Of a stretch of DNA of 64,000 bases, positions 55,601 to 63,334 are shown piece by piece (the stretch's first letter is position 1; each line of letters opens with the position of its first letter). Source of the DNA: an uncultured Anaeroplasma sp. (GTDB lineage: Bacteria; Bacillota_I; Bacilli_A; Acholeplasmatales; Anaeroplasmataceae); contig CAMEJG010000003.1 of the NCBI GenBank assembly GCA_945919465.1, positions 1-64,000 of the forward strand, given 5' to 3'. The notes beneath the pieces are model-generated. The model was not told the origin of the DNA. It ran no database searches and saw only the letters and a list, made by a program, of their open reading frames with translations. The position numbers were made by a program, and so were the translations under genes.

Positions 55601-55838
55601 CCTTCTGGTCAGTTCTAGTAGCACCTCTTACATAGGATTCTAGATTTCTTTTTTCAGCATTAGCATTGGCATTAAATTTAGAAGCCTTATTACCTAGTAA
55701 TAGCATTTGTATAGCATCTATTATTGTAGATTTACCAGAACCATTGATACCTACAATTGCAGCATTACCTGAAATAGGGAGAGTCGCCTTTTGAAAATAC
55801 ATCCAATTAATTAAAACAATTTTTGTTAAATTAATCAT
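52626..55838 (-). CDS. jetC: Wadjet defence protein JetC (SMC-like ATPase)
   Basis: A 1070-residue SMC/MukB-like ATPase. It begins LTKIVLINWMYFQ, has Walker A GINGSGKST (30-38), two long coiled coils rich in Asn, Lys and Glu around a hinge near residues 440-590, and a C-terminal head. The head carries the signature SQSGGE and Walker B IVLYDEAFDKMD. It extrudes DNA loops with JetA and JetB to sense plasmid circles. ATG 55838 is chosen over a GTG that abuts the GGAGG site. It ends with TGA. Confidence 0.93.
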   Translation of the reverse strand: MINLTKIVLINWMYFQKATLPISGNAAIVGINGSGKSTIIDAIQMLLLGNKASKFNANANAEKRNLESYVRGATRTDQKEYLRPGDVVCYLALEIELNDVKHIFGINIDYKFNLSKLNDPKYFYIKNLELNENLFIKDDYPKTYDIFVKEMKSNYEFNTFPTLYQYQIKLKDILGLKDEKKYFQTLSRAVGIKNITNCNDFMNEFVLDESPIDVDSIKKNIIEIEKVNSTIEIEEKKLDSLSKIVSLGNKIIDDNKKLDLLKVKINLSLIMQNEYEINKLKDDINSNESLKEFELEKKNNLNEDYNSLLNNKVELKNALDKISPDLAIKRRELELIEKEYDKNHIDLNTFVTKCQNELKNISLLSKYKNKIFNDFYTYLMNAKYETNITRKLFKDFKNELSNIRDIIKNNFYNTENSINEIRNNISEINNIITNLENNKLTFNPKLEEFKNYLKKTLEDKHNEEIEVKYLCEYLDITDKSWQNAIEGYLNTQRFYIIVPNKYYKEAMKIYHEKKDFYQTRIINGTKIPDIEYVDEVLGSFIESSNQTALNYARYILNRVHCVNSIYELDNYDISVTKDCMHYQNYSLGRLNPKACSEQYIGQNGIKSQLIERKKQLAQLIDEANELKNQFYIYKEQLSIIDNEIEFSSSILEDNSLINSINNDSILFDKMESLRNDIKFYESNPQYIEISSKISNIENELININKLIKTHDDNISEYLAIIKKNQELISNKENNIELFNDELSGFDRSLIDLGNNELLDIKISPKFINELKSLERPLENSINKNTLDLEYQMREARDEFSLNYEPNMESLVQFKEERNKIDQSVFKYKSKLLDFKNKNKKLFFTQFISKLYNSIEKAKIEIDNLNHSLSTFNFGNDYYKIKMTITDNLDFKLIYDYAKEYNSSNSDTGLFIDREKEDIKRNKIQDILNQYMFSNDLTISNMIVDYRNYLKFDVEVNTPTGIKKLNEVMKSQSGGEVQVPFYILSGVAFQQTLDFKRNKDALGIVLYDEAFDKMDSQRIQAMLEFYRDKLNLQLILATPGKLDSLIDNIETILAVIRDGETAIVSDISHEI

Positions 55839-56448
55839 CTGAATCTTCACCTCCCTTTAGCATCTCAAATCTTGTAATCACTTCATTCATTTGCTTAAAA
55901 TCCATTGCTACTTCTATAGAAGGATATATTTCTATAGTAGTATTATCTAAAGATAAATCACCATTATAATAGATAATATTATGCTGCTTAAAGGTTTTAA
56001 GCATTTCTATTAATGTTGATTTTTTTACTCTATCATTATTTTGATTATCAAATCCTACTGAGAATAATTTATCTTGAAGCTCTTTAATAGTAATTTCTAT
56101 TTGATCTGATAATGATACAATATCAAGCTTCTCTTGATATAATAATCTTAATACTAATAAGCATAAAGTTTCATTCTTATTAATCCTATTAATTAATGTA
56201 TCATCATTAGATTTTATATAAGCTAATTCCTTATCTTCTCTTATAATAAATTCAAAATTAATATATTCAAAGAATAAAGATAATAACTCCTTATGATTAA
56301 TTATAAATAAATAATTATCATTATTATTTAATCTTAATAAGAAGTTTACCTTTAATAGCTTAATAGTAATATCTTTGAAACGATTCTTTTCATTTTCTGA
56401 TAAGATACAATATAATGAATTAAATCTATTACTATCCATATTAGTCAT
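55831..56448 (-). CDS. jetB: Wadjet defence protein JetB (MukE-like)
   Basis: A 205-residue winged-helix protein corresponding to the kleisin-associated KITE subunit of Wadjet. It is recognised by its size, its position between jetA and jetC and the DUF4194-like layout (a helical N-terminus, then a region around ITIKELQDKLFSVGFD). It overlaps both neighbours (8 bases each), which suggests fixed stoichiometry. Confidence 0.82.
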   Translation of the reverse strand: MTNMDSNRFNSLYCILSENEKNRFKDITIKLLKVNFLLRLNNNDNYLFIINHKELLSLFFEYINFEFIIREDKELAYIKSNDDTLINRINKNETLCLLVLRLLYQEKLDIVSLSDQIEITIKELQDKLFSVGFDNQNNDRVKKSTLIEMLKTFKQHNIIYYNGDLSLDNTTIEIYPSIEVAMDFKQMNEVITRFEMLKGGEDSDD

Positions 56449-57832
56449 AAATTATTACATCCTTTCTTTTAATAATAAAATCATTAAATGAAATATTTTC
56501 TTTATTAATTCTATCATTTAATAATTCTAAAGAATACAAAGCATTAGGTAATTTAGAATATATTAAAATTAATATAATCATTATTAGCTCATATTTAGAT
56601 TTTATTTCTAATTCAGAGATTTTTCTTTCATTTTTATTTTCTAAAAAATTATAAACAAAATCATTAACATAATGAATATTATATCCCTTATCCTCATGTA
56701 TTAATGACATAGTTTTTTCTTTTATTTCATTTGATATTTCTTTATCTAATTTGATCATTTCAGGTATTGGTTTTATACTAGATTTTCTAGGCTTATATAA
56801 ATAATCAAATCGATAATGCTTCATTTCAAATATAGAAATATAACTCTCATCCACATCATTTTCTTTAACATAATCAATTAGTCTATGTAAAATACCTTCA
56901 ATATCCTCTCCACGTTTAATCATATGGATAATTACACTAACTGTTCTAGCCACATATTTATCATTTTTAGAATCTATCATTTCAATTATAGAAGGAATTG
57001 TTTTTAAATTTGATAGGATTCTTTTTTGAGAATCCTTTATAGATTTTCTAGCAATGTTATAATCCTCAAAACCTTTTTCATTCATTTTAGCAGTTATTAG
57101 CTTTTCCATATTAAAATAATCATTAAAAATTAGTTCACATTGAGCCTCTATTTTAGGAATCTCAGCATCTACATTATCTCTAATTTTTAAATTCAAATAA
57201 GCAGAATCAAAAAAATATTCCTTATATTCTCCTGTAAATTCATCTAATAGTTCTTCAAGAATAATAGAATCCTTATTCTTAGTAATATTACGATAATATC
57301 TTTGAATACTAGATCTTAAGCTTCTTAATGAAACCACAAATTCATTTAAGCTTTTATCTATTATTTCTATATCATCAACCTTAGTATAATCGAATTTATA
57401 AATAACATTATTAATTATACGAATGTAGCTTGTATATTGAGGTTTTCTGTTTGCAATTAATTCCTCAATTAATGCAATAAAGCTATAGCTATGACTATTA
57501 AAATCTAATGCTTTTCTTCCATTACCAATTGATTCTTCTTCAAGCCAACCATAGTCTTCTAATTTATTTATTAAATAACTTGCTTTAGCATTATTATCTA
57601 AATTAAATTCAATTTCTTCATCACTATCTTCTGAAAACATTTTAATAGAAACTAAATCATCTAAATGAAATGCTAATGCTTCTATAATCTTTGATTTATC
57701 ATTTTCCTCGGATTCAAATAATTCATTTATTAATTTATTTAGATATAGGATTGTATCTAGATATATTTTTCTATTTTTACTAGCCAAAGGAATAAAAAAT
57801 CTTTCACCAGTAATATCATAAATTGAAGACAT
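56441..57832 (-). CDS. jetA: Wadjet defence protein JetA (MukF-like kleisin)
   Basis: A 463-residue kleisin-type subunit and the first gene of the operon. It starts MSSIYDITGERFFIPLASKN, which resembles JetA proteins of the DUF5716 kind, and continues with a mostly helical body. AGGAGG lies ahead of ATG 57832. The Wadjet subtype (I, II or III) cannot be set with certainty from reading alone. Confidence 0.85.
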   Translation of the reverse strand: MSSIYDITGERFFIPLASKNRKIYLDTILYLNKLINELFESEENDKSKIIEALAFHLDDLVSIKMFSEDSDEEIEFNLDNNAKASYLINKLEDYGWLEEESIGNGRKALDFNSHSYSFIALIEELIANRKPQYTSYIRIINNVIYKFDYTKVDDIEIIDKSLNEFVVSLRSLRSSIQRYYRNITKNKDSIILEELLDEFTGEYKEYFFDSAYLNLKIRDNVDAEIPKIEAQCELIFNDYFNMEKLITAKMNEKGFEDYNIARKSIKDSQKRILSNLKTIPSIIEMIDSKNDKYVARTVSVIIHMIKRGEDIEGILHRLIDYVKENDVDESYISIFEMKHYRFDYLYKPRKSSIKPIPEMIKLDKEISNEIKEKTMSLIHEDKGYNIHYVNDFVYNFLENKNERKISELEIKSKYELIMIILILIYSKLPNALYSLELLNDRINKENISFNDFIIKRKDVIIYD

Positions 57833-57859
57833 AAAATCCTCCTGAAATCAATACATTAA

Positions 57860-57888
57860 GTTATATTTAGTATAACATTATATTACAA
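57860..57888 (-). promoter_or_regulatory. Promoter of the Wadjet operon
   Basis: TTGTAA (57883-57888) and TATAAC (57860-57865) on the minus strand, 17 bases apart. A second possible -10 (TATAAT) overlaps the spacer. Confidence 0.6.
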
Positions 57889-57920
57889 AAAATACTATAA
57901 GAAATATAACATTTAGACAT

Positions 57921-57963
57921 AAAAAAAGATTATATACCTTTCCTTATAAGAAGATATATAATC
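57921..57963 (-). terminator. Second terminator-like hairpin ahead of the Wadjet operon
   Basis: Nine-bp stem GATTATATA/TATATAATC enclosing 18 bases, followed by seven T on the minus strand. It lies about 70 bases beyond the trigger-factor-like gene's own terminator and upstream of the jetA promoter. It is either a backup terminator or the end of a small transcript. Confidence 0.6.
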
Positions 57964-58035
57964 ATTTCAAAAATAATATTTAATAGTATAAATATTTATA
58001 AATGAAAATATATATAGTTATTATTAGAAACAAAA

Positions 58036-58059
58036 GAAAAAACTGCAAAAGCAGTTTTT
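58036..58059 (-). terminator. Terminator of the trigger-factor-like gene
   Basis: AAAAACTGC/GCAGTTTTTT stem with a 4-base loop and trailing T on the minus strand, two bases past the stop. Confidence 0.88.
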
Positions 58060-58061
58060 CA

Positions 58062-58991
58062 TTAATTATTATTATCAAGTAAGAAATTAGCTGTTTTTCT
58101 TTTAATTAAATCATATCTAACATCTTCTTTTTTCTCATTGATAAAATTATTATAAGCTTCATCATCCATTTGATAATAATTCTTATATAAAGCAAGCTCA
58201 CTTAATACCTCATCTTCAGTTACTTCAAGCTTCTCAATATTTGCAATTTCATTAAAAAGACAATCAGCTTTACAGCTTGATACTGCCTCATTTGCTAATT
58301 GATCTCTAAATGATTCAATAGTTTGATTAGTCATAGATAAATAAGTATTTAAATCCATACCATATTGACTGATATTTTCTTCATAATAATTCATCATTTC
58401 ATCAATTCTATTTTTAACTGCTTCATCATTTGGTTCAATTTCAGATTCATTAATAATTTTTTCTATTAATAAACCTAAATATTTATTATCTTCATCATTC
58501 TTCTTTTTAGCATTCATTTGACGTTCTAATTCATTCTTTAGTTCATTAATAGTTGAAATACCATAACCTTTAGCAAATTCATCATTTAATTCAGGAGTAA
58601 CCTTCTTCTTAACCTCATTAATATGACATTTAAATACTACTGGTTTTCCTTTTAAATTCTCTGCATGATATTCTTTAGGGAATGTCACATGAACATCAAC
58701 ATCATCATTTTCAGAATAGCCAACTAATCCTTCCTCAAAGCCTGGAATAAATGAATGTGAACCTAATTCTAAATCATATCCAGAAGCCTTTCCACCTTCA
58801 AATGGTACACCATCTAAAAAGCCTTCATAGTCGATATTAGTAATATCTCCTAATTCACTTTTACCTTCTTTTTTAACAAAAGTACTTTTGCTTTTTAATA
58901 AATTAGCTAATTCATTATCTAATTCCTCTTTAGTTACTGGAATAAATTCATTTTTCCCAATAGAATTACCTTTATAATTACTTATTTTCAT
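58062..58991 (-). CDS. Trigger-factor-like prolyl isomerase/chaperone lacking the ribosome-binding domain
   Basis: A 309-residue protein that corresponds to the second and third domains of trigger factor. An FKBP-type isomerase (about 45-130, with GDITNIDYEGFLDGVPFEGG and IPGFEEGLVG) is followed by the helical C-terminal chaperone arms. The N-terminal ribosome-binding domain, about 110 residues with the GFRxGK loop, is missing. The upstream sequence carries a promoter and stops, so this is not a wrong start. It probably acts on proteins free in the cytoplasm; a full trigger factor may exist elsewhere. Confidence 0.85.
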   Translation of the reverse strand: MKISNYKGNSIGKNEFIPVTKEELDNELANLLKSKSTFVKKEGKSELGDITNIDYEGFLDGVPFEGGKASGYDLELGSHSFIPGFEEGLVGYSENDDVDVHVTFPKEYHAENLKGKPVVFKCHINEVKKKVTPELNDEFAKGYGISTINELKNELERQMNAKKKNDEDNKYLGLLIEKIINESEIEPNDEAVKNRIDEMMNYYEENISQYGMDLNTYLSMTNQTIESFRDQLANEAVSSCKADCLFNEIANIEKLEVTEDEVLSELALYKNYYQMDDEAYNNFINEKKEDVRYDLIKRKTANFLLDNNN

Positions 58992-59022
58992 TTAAATTCT
59001 CTCTTTCTTTATTATTAATAAC

Positions 59023-59028
59023 ATTATA
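59023..59028 (-). promoter_or_regulatory. -10 box of the trigger-factor-like gene
   Basis: TATAAT on the minus strand 32 bases before the start codon. No convincing -35 is visible. Confidence 0.45.
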
Positions 59029-59114
59029 CCTAAACATAATTGTTTTTTCTACTTTTTTATTATAAAAAAATAACAAATATCAATATTTTATGATAAAATA
59101 CTTTTGGTGATAAA

Positions 59115-59693
59115 ATGAATTTTCCTATTAAAAGAAGTAAAAGAGAAAAAATAATAAATAAAGCTAATCTAGGAATGGATTTAGAAGGAATAATAAATGA
59201 ATCTAATGATTTTTATTTAGCAAATGATATCGCGATCATTCATAAAAAGCCTACTCCTGTTCAAATTGTTAAGGTTGATTATCCAGCAAGAAATAAAGCA
59301 GTAATAACTGAAGCCTATTATAAGGTTCCCTCTACTACAGATTATAATGGAATCTATAAAGGAAAATATATTGATTTTGAAGCAAAGGAAAATCATAATA
59401 AAACAGCATTCCCTTTAGCTAATATTCATCCTCACCAAATTGAACATTTACGTAAAATAATTAATCATGGGGGAATTGGTTTTTTGATTGTAGCTTGGAG
59501 TCTTTATGATGAATATTATCTTTTGCCTTTTGAAGTTTGTGATGAATATTGGACAAATTCATTAAATGATGGTAGAAAATCTATTCCTTATGAAGTATTC
59601 AAAAAAAGAGCTTATTTAATTCCTCATGGATATTTACCAAGATTACCATATTTAAAAATAGTAGATAATATCTATTTCAAAAGCTCAAATTAA
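59115..59693 (+). CDS. recU: Holliday junction resolvase RecU
   Basis: Cuts four-way DNA junctions during recombination and chromosome segregation in Firmicutes. The 192-residue protein shows NLGMDLEGIINESNDFY, a conserved YIDFEAKE with catalytic acidic and Lys residues, and FPLANIHPHQIEHL. Its pairing with a downstream class A penicillin-binding protein is the conserved Firmicute arrangement (recU-ponA). The stop codon lies in the loop region of its terminator. Confidence 0.94.
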   Translation: MNFPIKRSKREKIINKANLGMDLEGIINESNDFYLANDIAIIHKKPTPVQIVKVDYPARNKAVITEAYYKVPSTTDYNGIYKGKYIDFEAKENHNKTAFPLANIHPHQIEHLRKIINHGGIGFLIVAWSLYDEYYLLPFEVCDEYWTNSLNDGRKSIPYEVFKKRAYLIPHGYLPRLPYLKIVDNIYFKSSN

Positions 59694-59705
59694 TGAGCTT
59701 TTTTT
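59679..59705 (+). terminator. Terminator overlapping the end of recU
   Basis: AAAAGCTCA/TGAGCTTTT stem (59679-59687 with 59694-59702) with a T run on the plus strand. It spans the recU stop codon and separates recU from the PBP gene. Confidence 0.85.
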
Positions 59706-59746
59706 GTATAATAAAATAATATAAGTAAAAAATATAAATGATTATT

Positions 59747-61636
59747 ATGAAAAAAATTATTATAAGAATATCTATATTTTTTACAATATTAATAAATATT
59801 ATCTTAATTATTATTTCTTTATTTTTAGGATATTTATATATCTATCCTATTAATATAGAATTAATCCCAAATTATACTCCTACTAAAATCTATGATGAAG
59901 ATAATAATATAATATCCTCTGAAAATAATTATTATGAATATGTATCAATTAAAGATATTTCTCCTTATTTAATTAACGCAATAATTTCAATAGAGGATAA
60001 AAACTTTTTTAATCATAATGGCTATTCAATAAAAAATATAATAAAAGCTAGTATCTCTAATATAAAAAATCAAAGTTATGATTATGGTGCCTCTACTATC
60101 ACTCAACAGCTAGCAAAAAATAAATTTTTAACTAATGAAAAAACAATAGAAAGAAAAATAAAAGAATTAAAATATGCAATAGAGCTTGAAAATAAATATA
60201 CTAAAGAACAAATTCTTGAAGCGTATTTAAATACTATATTATTTGGTGGAAACATTTATGGATGTAAAATGGCATCTATCTATTATTTCAATACAAAACC
60301 AAATGAATTAACAATTTCAATGGCTGCCTATTTAGCTGGAATGATACAAGCTCCTAATAAATATAATTTATTCAAAAATTTAGATAGTGCAAATGAAAGA
60401 AAAAATAAAGTATTAAAGGAAATGTATAACGAAGGATATCTATCAAAAGATGAATATGAAAAAGAAATAGAAATAAATCTTAATAGTTTAATTAATAATA
60501 ATATAAATTATTATGAAGAAGAATATTTATATAGTTATTTAAACTATATTGATTCGTTAAAACTAAATCAAAAGGAAATATATACCTATTTAAATAAAAA
60601 TATTCAAAAGGATTTATTTGATATTGTTAATGAAACCTTAGATATAGATACAAATATAGCTATTGTTGTTTTAGATAATAATACCTATGGAATTAAAGCA
60701 TTAATAGGAAATAGAGAAAATTCTAGATTTAATCTTGATTATGCAACAAATGTAAAATTACAGCCTGGTTCTACTATAAAGCCTATCCTAGATTATGCCC
60801 CAGCTATAGAATATTTAGGGTATAATCCTGCAACAATACTAAATGATTCTCCCTATCATTATTCTAATGGAGAAAAAATAGAAAACTATGATAGAGAATA
60901 TAAAGGATTTATGACATTAAGAAGAGCATTAGTTGAATCTAGAAATATTCCTGCATTAAAATTATTTCAAGAGGTTAAAGCAGATAGAGCCTTTTATTTT
61001 GCAAATAAATTAGGTATTTATAGTGATGATTTATATGAGGCTAATTCAATTGGTGGAGCTACTTATGGCTATACTTTATTAGATTTAGCAAATGCTTATT
61101 TAGGCTTTAGTAATTTAGGATATTATAAAAAGGCTAGTGCCATTAAAAATAATATTAAGCCAACACTAGTAATGAAACCATCTACTGCATTTTTAATTAA
61201 TTCTATTCTTCATGATGTATTAAAGGATACTCCATATAATATAGATAATAATTATTTAATGGCAAAAACTGGACAAACTAATTATGATAATAAAACTAAA
61301 GAAAAATATAATATACCAGATAATGCTACAAAGGATGTATTACTTATTGCCTATACTAAGGATTTAACTATAGGTATTTGGATTGGATATAATGAAATTA
61401 AAGAAGGAAGATATTTAGATAAATATAAAAAAAATTTGCCTAAGGTGATTGCAAAATACATCTTAGACAAATATAGTATTAAAAATAATTATTATGATAT
61501 TTTAGATGATATTACCCTTAAATATATTGAAATAAAGGATAATAAAGCCTATTTAGCTAAAAATAATGGTTATTATGAATATTTCCAAAAAGGAAATGAA
61601 CCATTAACTTATTATAAGGATCTAATTAAAGCTTAA
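59747..61636 (+). CDS. Class A penicillin-binding protein (glycosyltransferase/transpeptidase)
   Basis: Bifunctional peptidoglycan synthase of about 629 residues with one N-terminal membrane anchor (residues about 5-32). The glycosyltransferase domain has IEDKNFFNHNG, GASTITQQLAKN and the EAYLNTILFGG motif. The transpeptidase has the SxxK site in GSTIKP, SRN as the SxN motif and KTGQT as the KTG motif. It corresponds to ponA (PBP1) by its place after recU, though it lacks long C-terminal extensions. No good ribosome site precedes either ATG (59738 or 59747). A TATAAT box lies just after the recU terminator. Confidence 0.92.
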   Translation: MKKIIIRISIFFTILINIILIIISLFLGYLYIYPINIELIPNYTPTKIYDEDNNIISSENNYYEYVSIKDISPYLINAIISIEDKNFFNHNGYSIKNIIKASISNIKNQSYDYGASTITQQLAKNKFLTNEKTIERKIKELKYAIELENKYTKEQILEAYLNTILFGGNIYGCKMASIYYFNTKPNELTISMAAYLAGMIQAPNKYNLFKNLDSANERKNKVLKEMYNEGYLSKDEYEKEIEINLNSLINNNINYYEEEYLYSYLNYIDSLKLNQKEIYTYLNKNIQKDLFDIVNETLDIDTNIAIVVLDNNTYGIKALIGNRENSRFNLDYATNVKLQPGSTIKPILDYAPAIEYLGYNPATILNDSPYHYSNGEKIENYDREYKGFMTLRRALVESRNIPALKLFQEVKADRAFYFANKLGIYSDDLYEANSIGGATYGYTLLDLANAYLGFSNLGYYKKASAIKNNIKPTLVMKPSTAFLINSILHDVLKDTPYNIDNNYLMAKTGQTNYDNKTKEKYNIPDNATKDVLLIAYTKDLTIGIWIGYNEIKEGRYLDKYKKNLPKVIAKYILDKYSIKNNYYDILDDITLKYIEIKDNKAYLAKNNGYYEYFQKGNEPLTYYKDLIKA

Positions 61637-62381
61637 TAATTAAATCAGTATTTCTTTCTAAATCCTTATGAAGAGCATCATTTAATTCCTTTAGCTTTTT
61701 AATTTGAATTCTTAATTCTGCTTCTTCACTAGCAATACTCATTTCATCTTTGAATACTTCTTTTTTCTTATATGGTAGTTGATTCATCATATTATTTCTT
61801 TGACCTACCATATTCTTTCTTAATCTATAATAATGTAATGATACATCATTATATTTATCTTGAGGAATTTCTCTATTATCAAATAAAGATTTCTTTTCTT
61901 CTAAATATTTAACAAAAGCATCATATTCATTTTCACTATATAATCTTTTTAAATTATTGTATATTTCTTCTTCCGGTTTAGTAATAATAGCTCTTACTGC
62001 AGGATGATGATTTATACAATAGTCATGATATAAATCCTCAAGTTCTTTATTTCCATTAGGAAAATATGGACTTGTATTATCATAAACTCTTTTATAATAA
62101 TTATCTCTTTCAACTAAAGAAGCGATAGTTCTTGTAAGCTGTTGTTTTTGTTCAATTACAAATTTTCTAACCTCTTCAATTTCGATACCAGAGGCAAGCT
62201 TTTCTAAAGAATCCTTAATTAATTGATTTTCTAATGTTAAAATATTTATTTCCTTTAAAAAAGAATTAAATAAAGTAATATAGCTAACCTCCGTAATATA
62301 ACAATCCTTTAAAAATTTCTCAAAGCTATATATTTCTTCTCCAAATTCTCTTACAAGCTCATTAAATTCAATCTTATTCAT
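61626..62381 (-). CDS. Uncharacterised charged helical protein
   Basis: A 251-residue soluble protein without a recognised family. It is largely helical, with a likely coiled coil at the C-terminus (about 205-250, heptad pattern in AELRIQIKKLKELNDAL). The middle part has NHHPAVRAIITKPEEEIYNNLKRLY. Its 3' end overlaps the convergent penicillin-binding protein gene by 11 bases and no terminator separates them. Nothing indicates a function. Confidence 0.75.
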   Translation of the reverse strand: MNKIEFNELVREFGEEIYSFEKFLKDCYITEVSYITLFNSFLKEINILTLENQLIKDSLEKLASGIEIEEVRKFVIEQKQQLTRTIASLVERDNYYKRVYDNTSPYFPNGNKELEDLYHDYCINHHPAVRAIITKPEEEIYNNLKRLYSENEYDAFVKYLEEKKSLFDNREIPQDKYNDVSLHYYRLRKNMVGQRNNMMNQLPYKKKEVFKDEMSIASEEAELRIQIKKLKELNDALHKDLERNTDLIIKL

Positions 62382-62483
62382 ATAATACCCCTTTTTATTT
62401 AATTAAAACTTATATCTATTTTATCATAAAAGATTGAAAATAAAAGAATTAATGACTTTTTTTTGAAAAAAGATATTTTATGC

Positions 62484-62512
62484 TTGAAAATGAATTTTAA
62501 ATGTTATATAAT
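62484..62512 (+). promoter_or_regulatory. Promoter of tRNA-Arg(TCT)
   Basis: TTGAAA (62484-62489) and TATAAT (62507-62512) with exactly 17 bases between, about 20 bases before the tRNA. Confidence 0.9.
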
Positions 62513-62532
62513 GATGGGGCTTTAGTAATAAT

Positions 62533-62609
<77 letters not shown>

Positions 62610-62620
62610 CTTAAAAATTT

Positions 62621-62646
62621 AAGGGATTAAAAAATCCCTTTTTTTG
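62621..62646 (+). terminator. Terminator shared by tRNA-Arg and the DJ-1 family gene
   Basis: AAGGGATT/AATCCCTT stem with a short A loop, followed by T on the plus strand and preceded by A, so it can also act on the convergent gene ending at 62649. Confidence 0.88.
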
Positions 62647-62648
62647 TT

Positions 62649-63197
62649 TTATTCGCCCATACAGCTTTTTCTTAAATTAGCTGTTTTTTCTTTTCCAAAG
62701 AAATATTCATAGATACTAAAACCAAATTCTAAAGAATAATACATAGATTTTGCAGTAATAAAATTACCATCTACTACTACTCCTAATTCTCTTTGATAAT
62801 TTCCTCCAATAATATTACCTTCAAAGCCAGGATGTACTGTATAATTTCTATTTTTAAAATAGCCTAATTTTCCTACTAAATGAGGAGCTGCACATATAGA
62901 TGCAACAAGCTTATTACTATTAGCATAATAATTAATTATTTCATTTACAGCATCTAAATTAGGCATTATTTTAAAAGATCCTGGTCCTCCAGGAATAATC
63001 ACTCCAGAATAATCCTCTAAAGATACATCAGTAATTAATTTTTCTAAATTTAAATTAAGTCCTGTTTTAGTAATAATGTTTTTTCTTCCCATTAATGATA
63101 CTAAATCAACCTCTATATTACCTCTTTTTAATACATCAAGAGTACCAATAGCCTCAGTATCCTCAAAATTATCTACAATAAGCATTAATAATTTCAT
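62649..63197 (-). CDS. DJ-1/PfpI family protein
   Basis: A 182-residue protein from ATG 63197, five bases after GGAGG. The family nucleophile is Cys102 in ASICAAPH, with the partner Glu15 in FEDTEAIG and the loop IIPGGPGS (68-74). It is closest to the YajL/ThiJ branch, whose members are linked to glyoxal or protein damage repair; the exact activity is unsettled for the family. It is transcribed alone from its own promoter. Confidence 0.9.
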   Translation of the reverse strand: MKLLMLIVDNFEDTEAIGTLDVLKRGNIEVDLVSLMGRKNIITKTGLNLNLEKLITDVSLEDYSGVIIPGGPGSFKIMPNLDAVNEIINYYANSNKLVASICAAPHLVGKLGYFKNRNYTVHPGFEGNIIGGNYQRELGVVVDGNFITAKSMYYSLEFGFSIYEYFFGKEKTANLRKSCMGE

Positions 63198-63224
63198 ATT
63201 TTCCTCCATTTTTTGTTTATTAAT

Positions 63225-63253
63225 ATTATACTTTTTTATTGAATTTTTAACAA
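63225..63253 (-). promoter_or_regulatory. Promoter of the DJ-1 family gene
   Basis: TTGTTA (63248-63253) and TATAAT (63225-63230) on the minus strand, 17 bases apart. Confidence 0.8.
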
Positions 63254-63334
63254 GATAGTGTATATTTATTATTATTGTTTTTTTAATAAAATTATACTAT
63301 ACTATAAATAACAAAGGATATGGAGGTAATATAA

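Noticed and set aside
62649-63258. Plus-strand frame at 63076-63258 over the DJ-1 family gene
   Set aside because: It is antisense to a well-conserved protein and crosses that gene's promoter.
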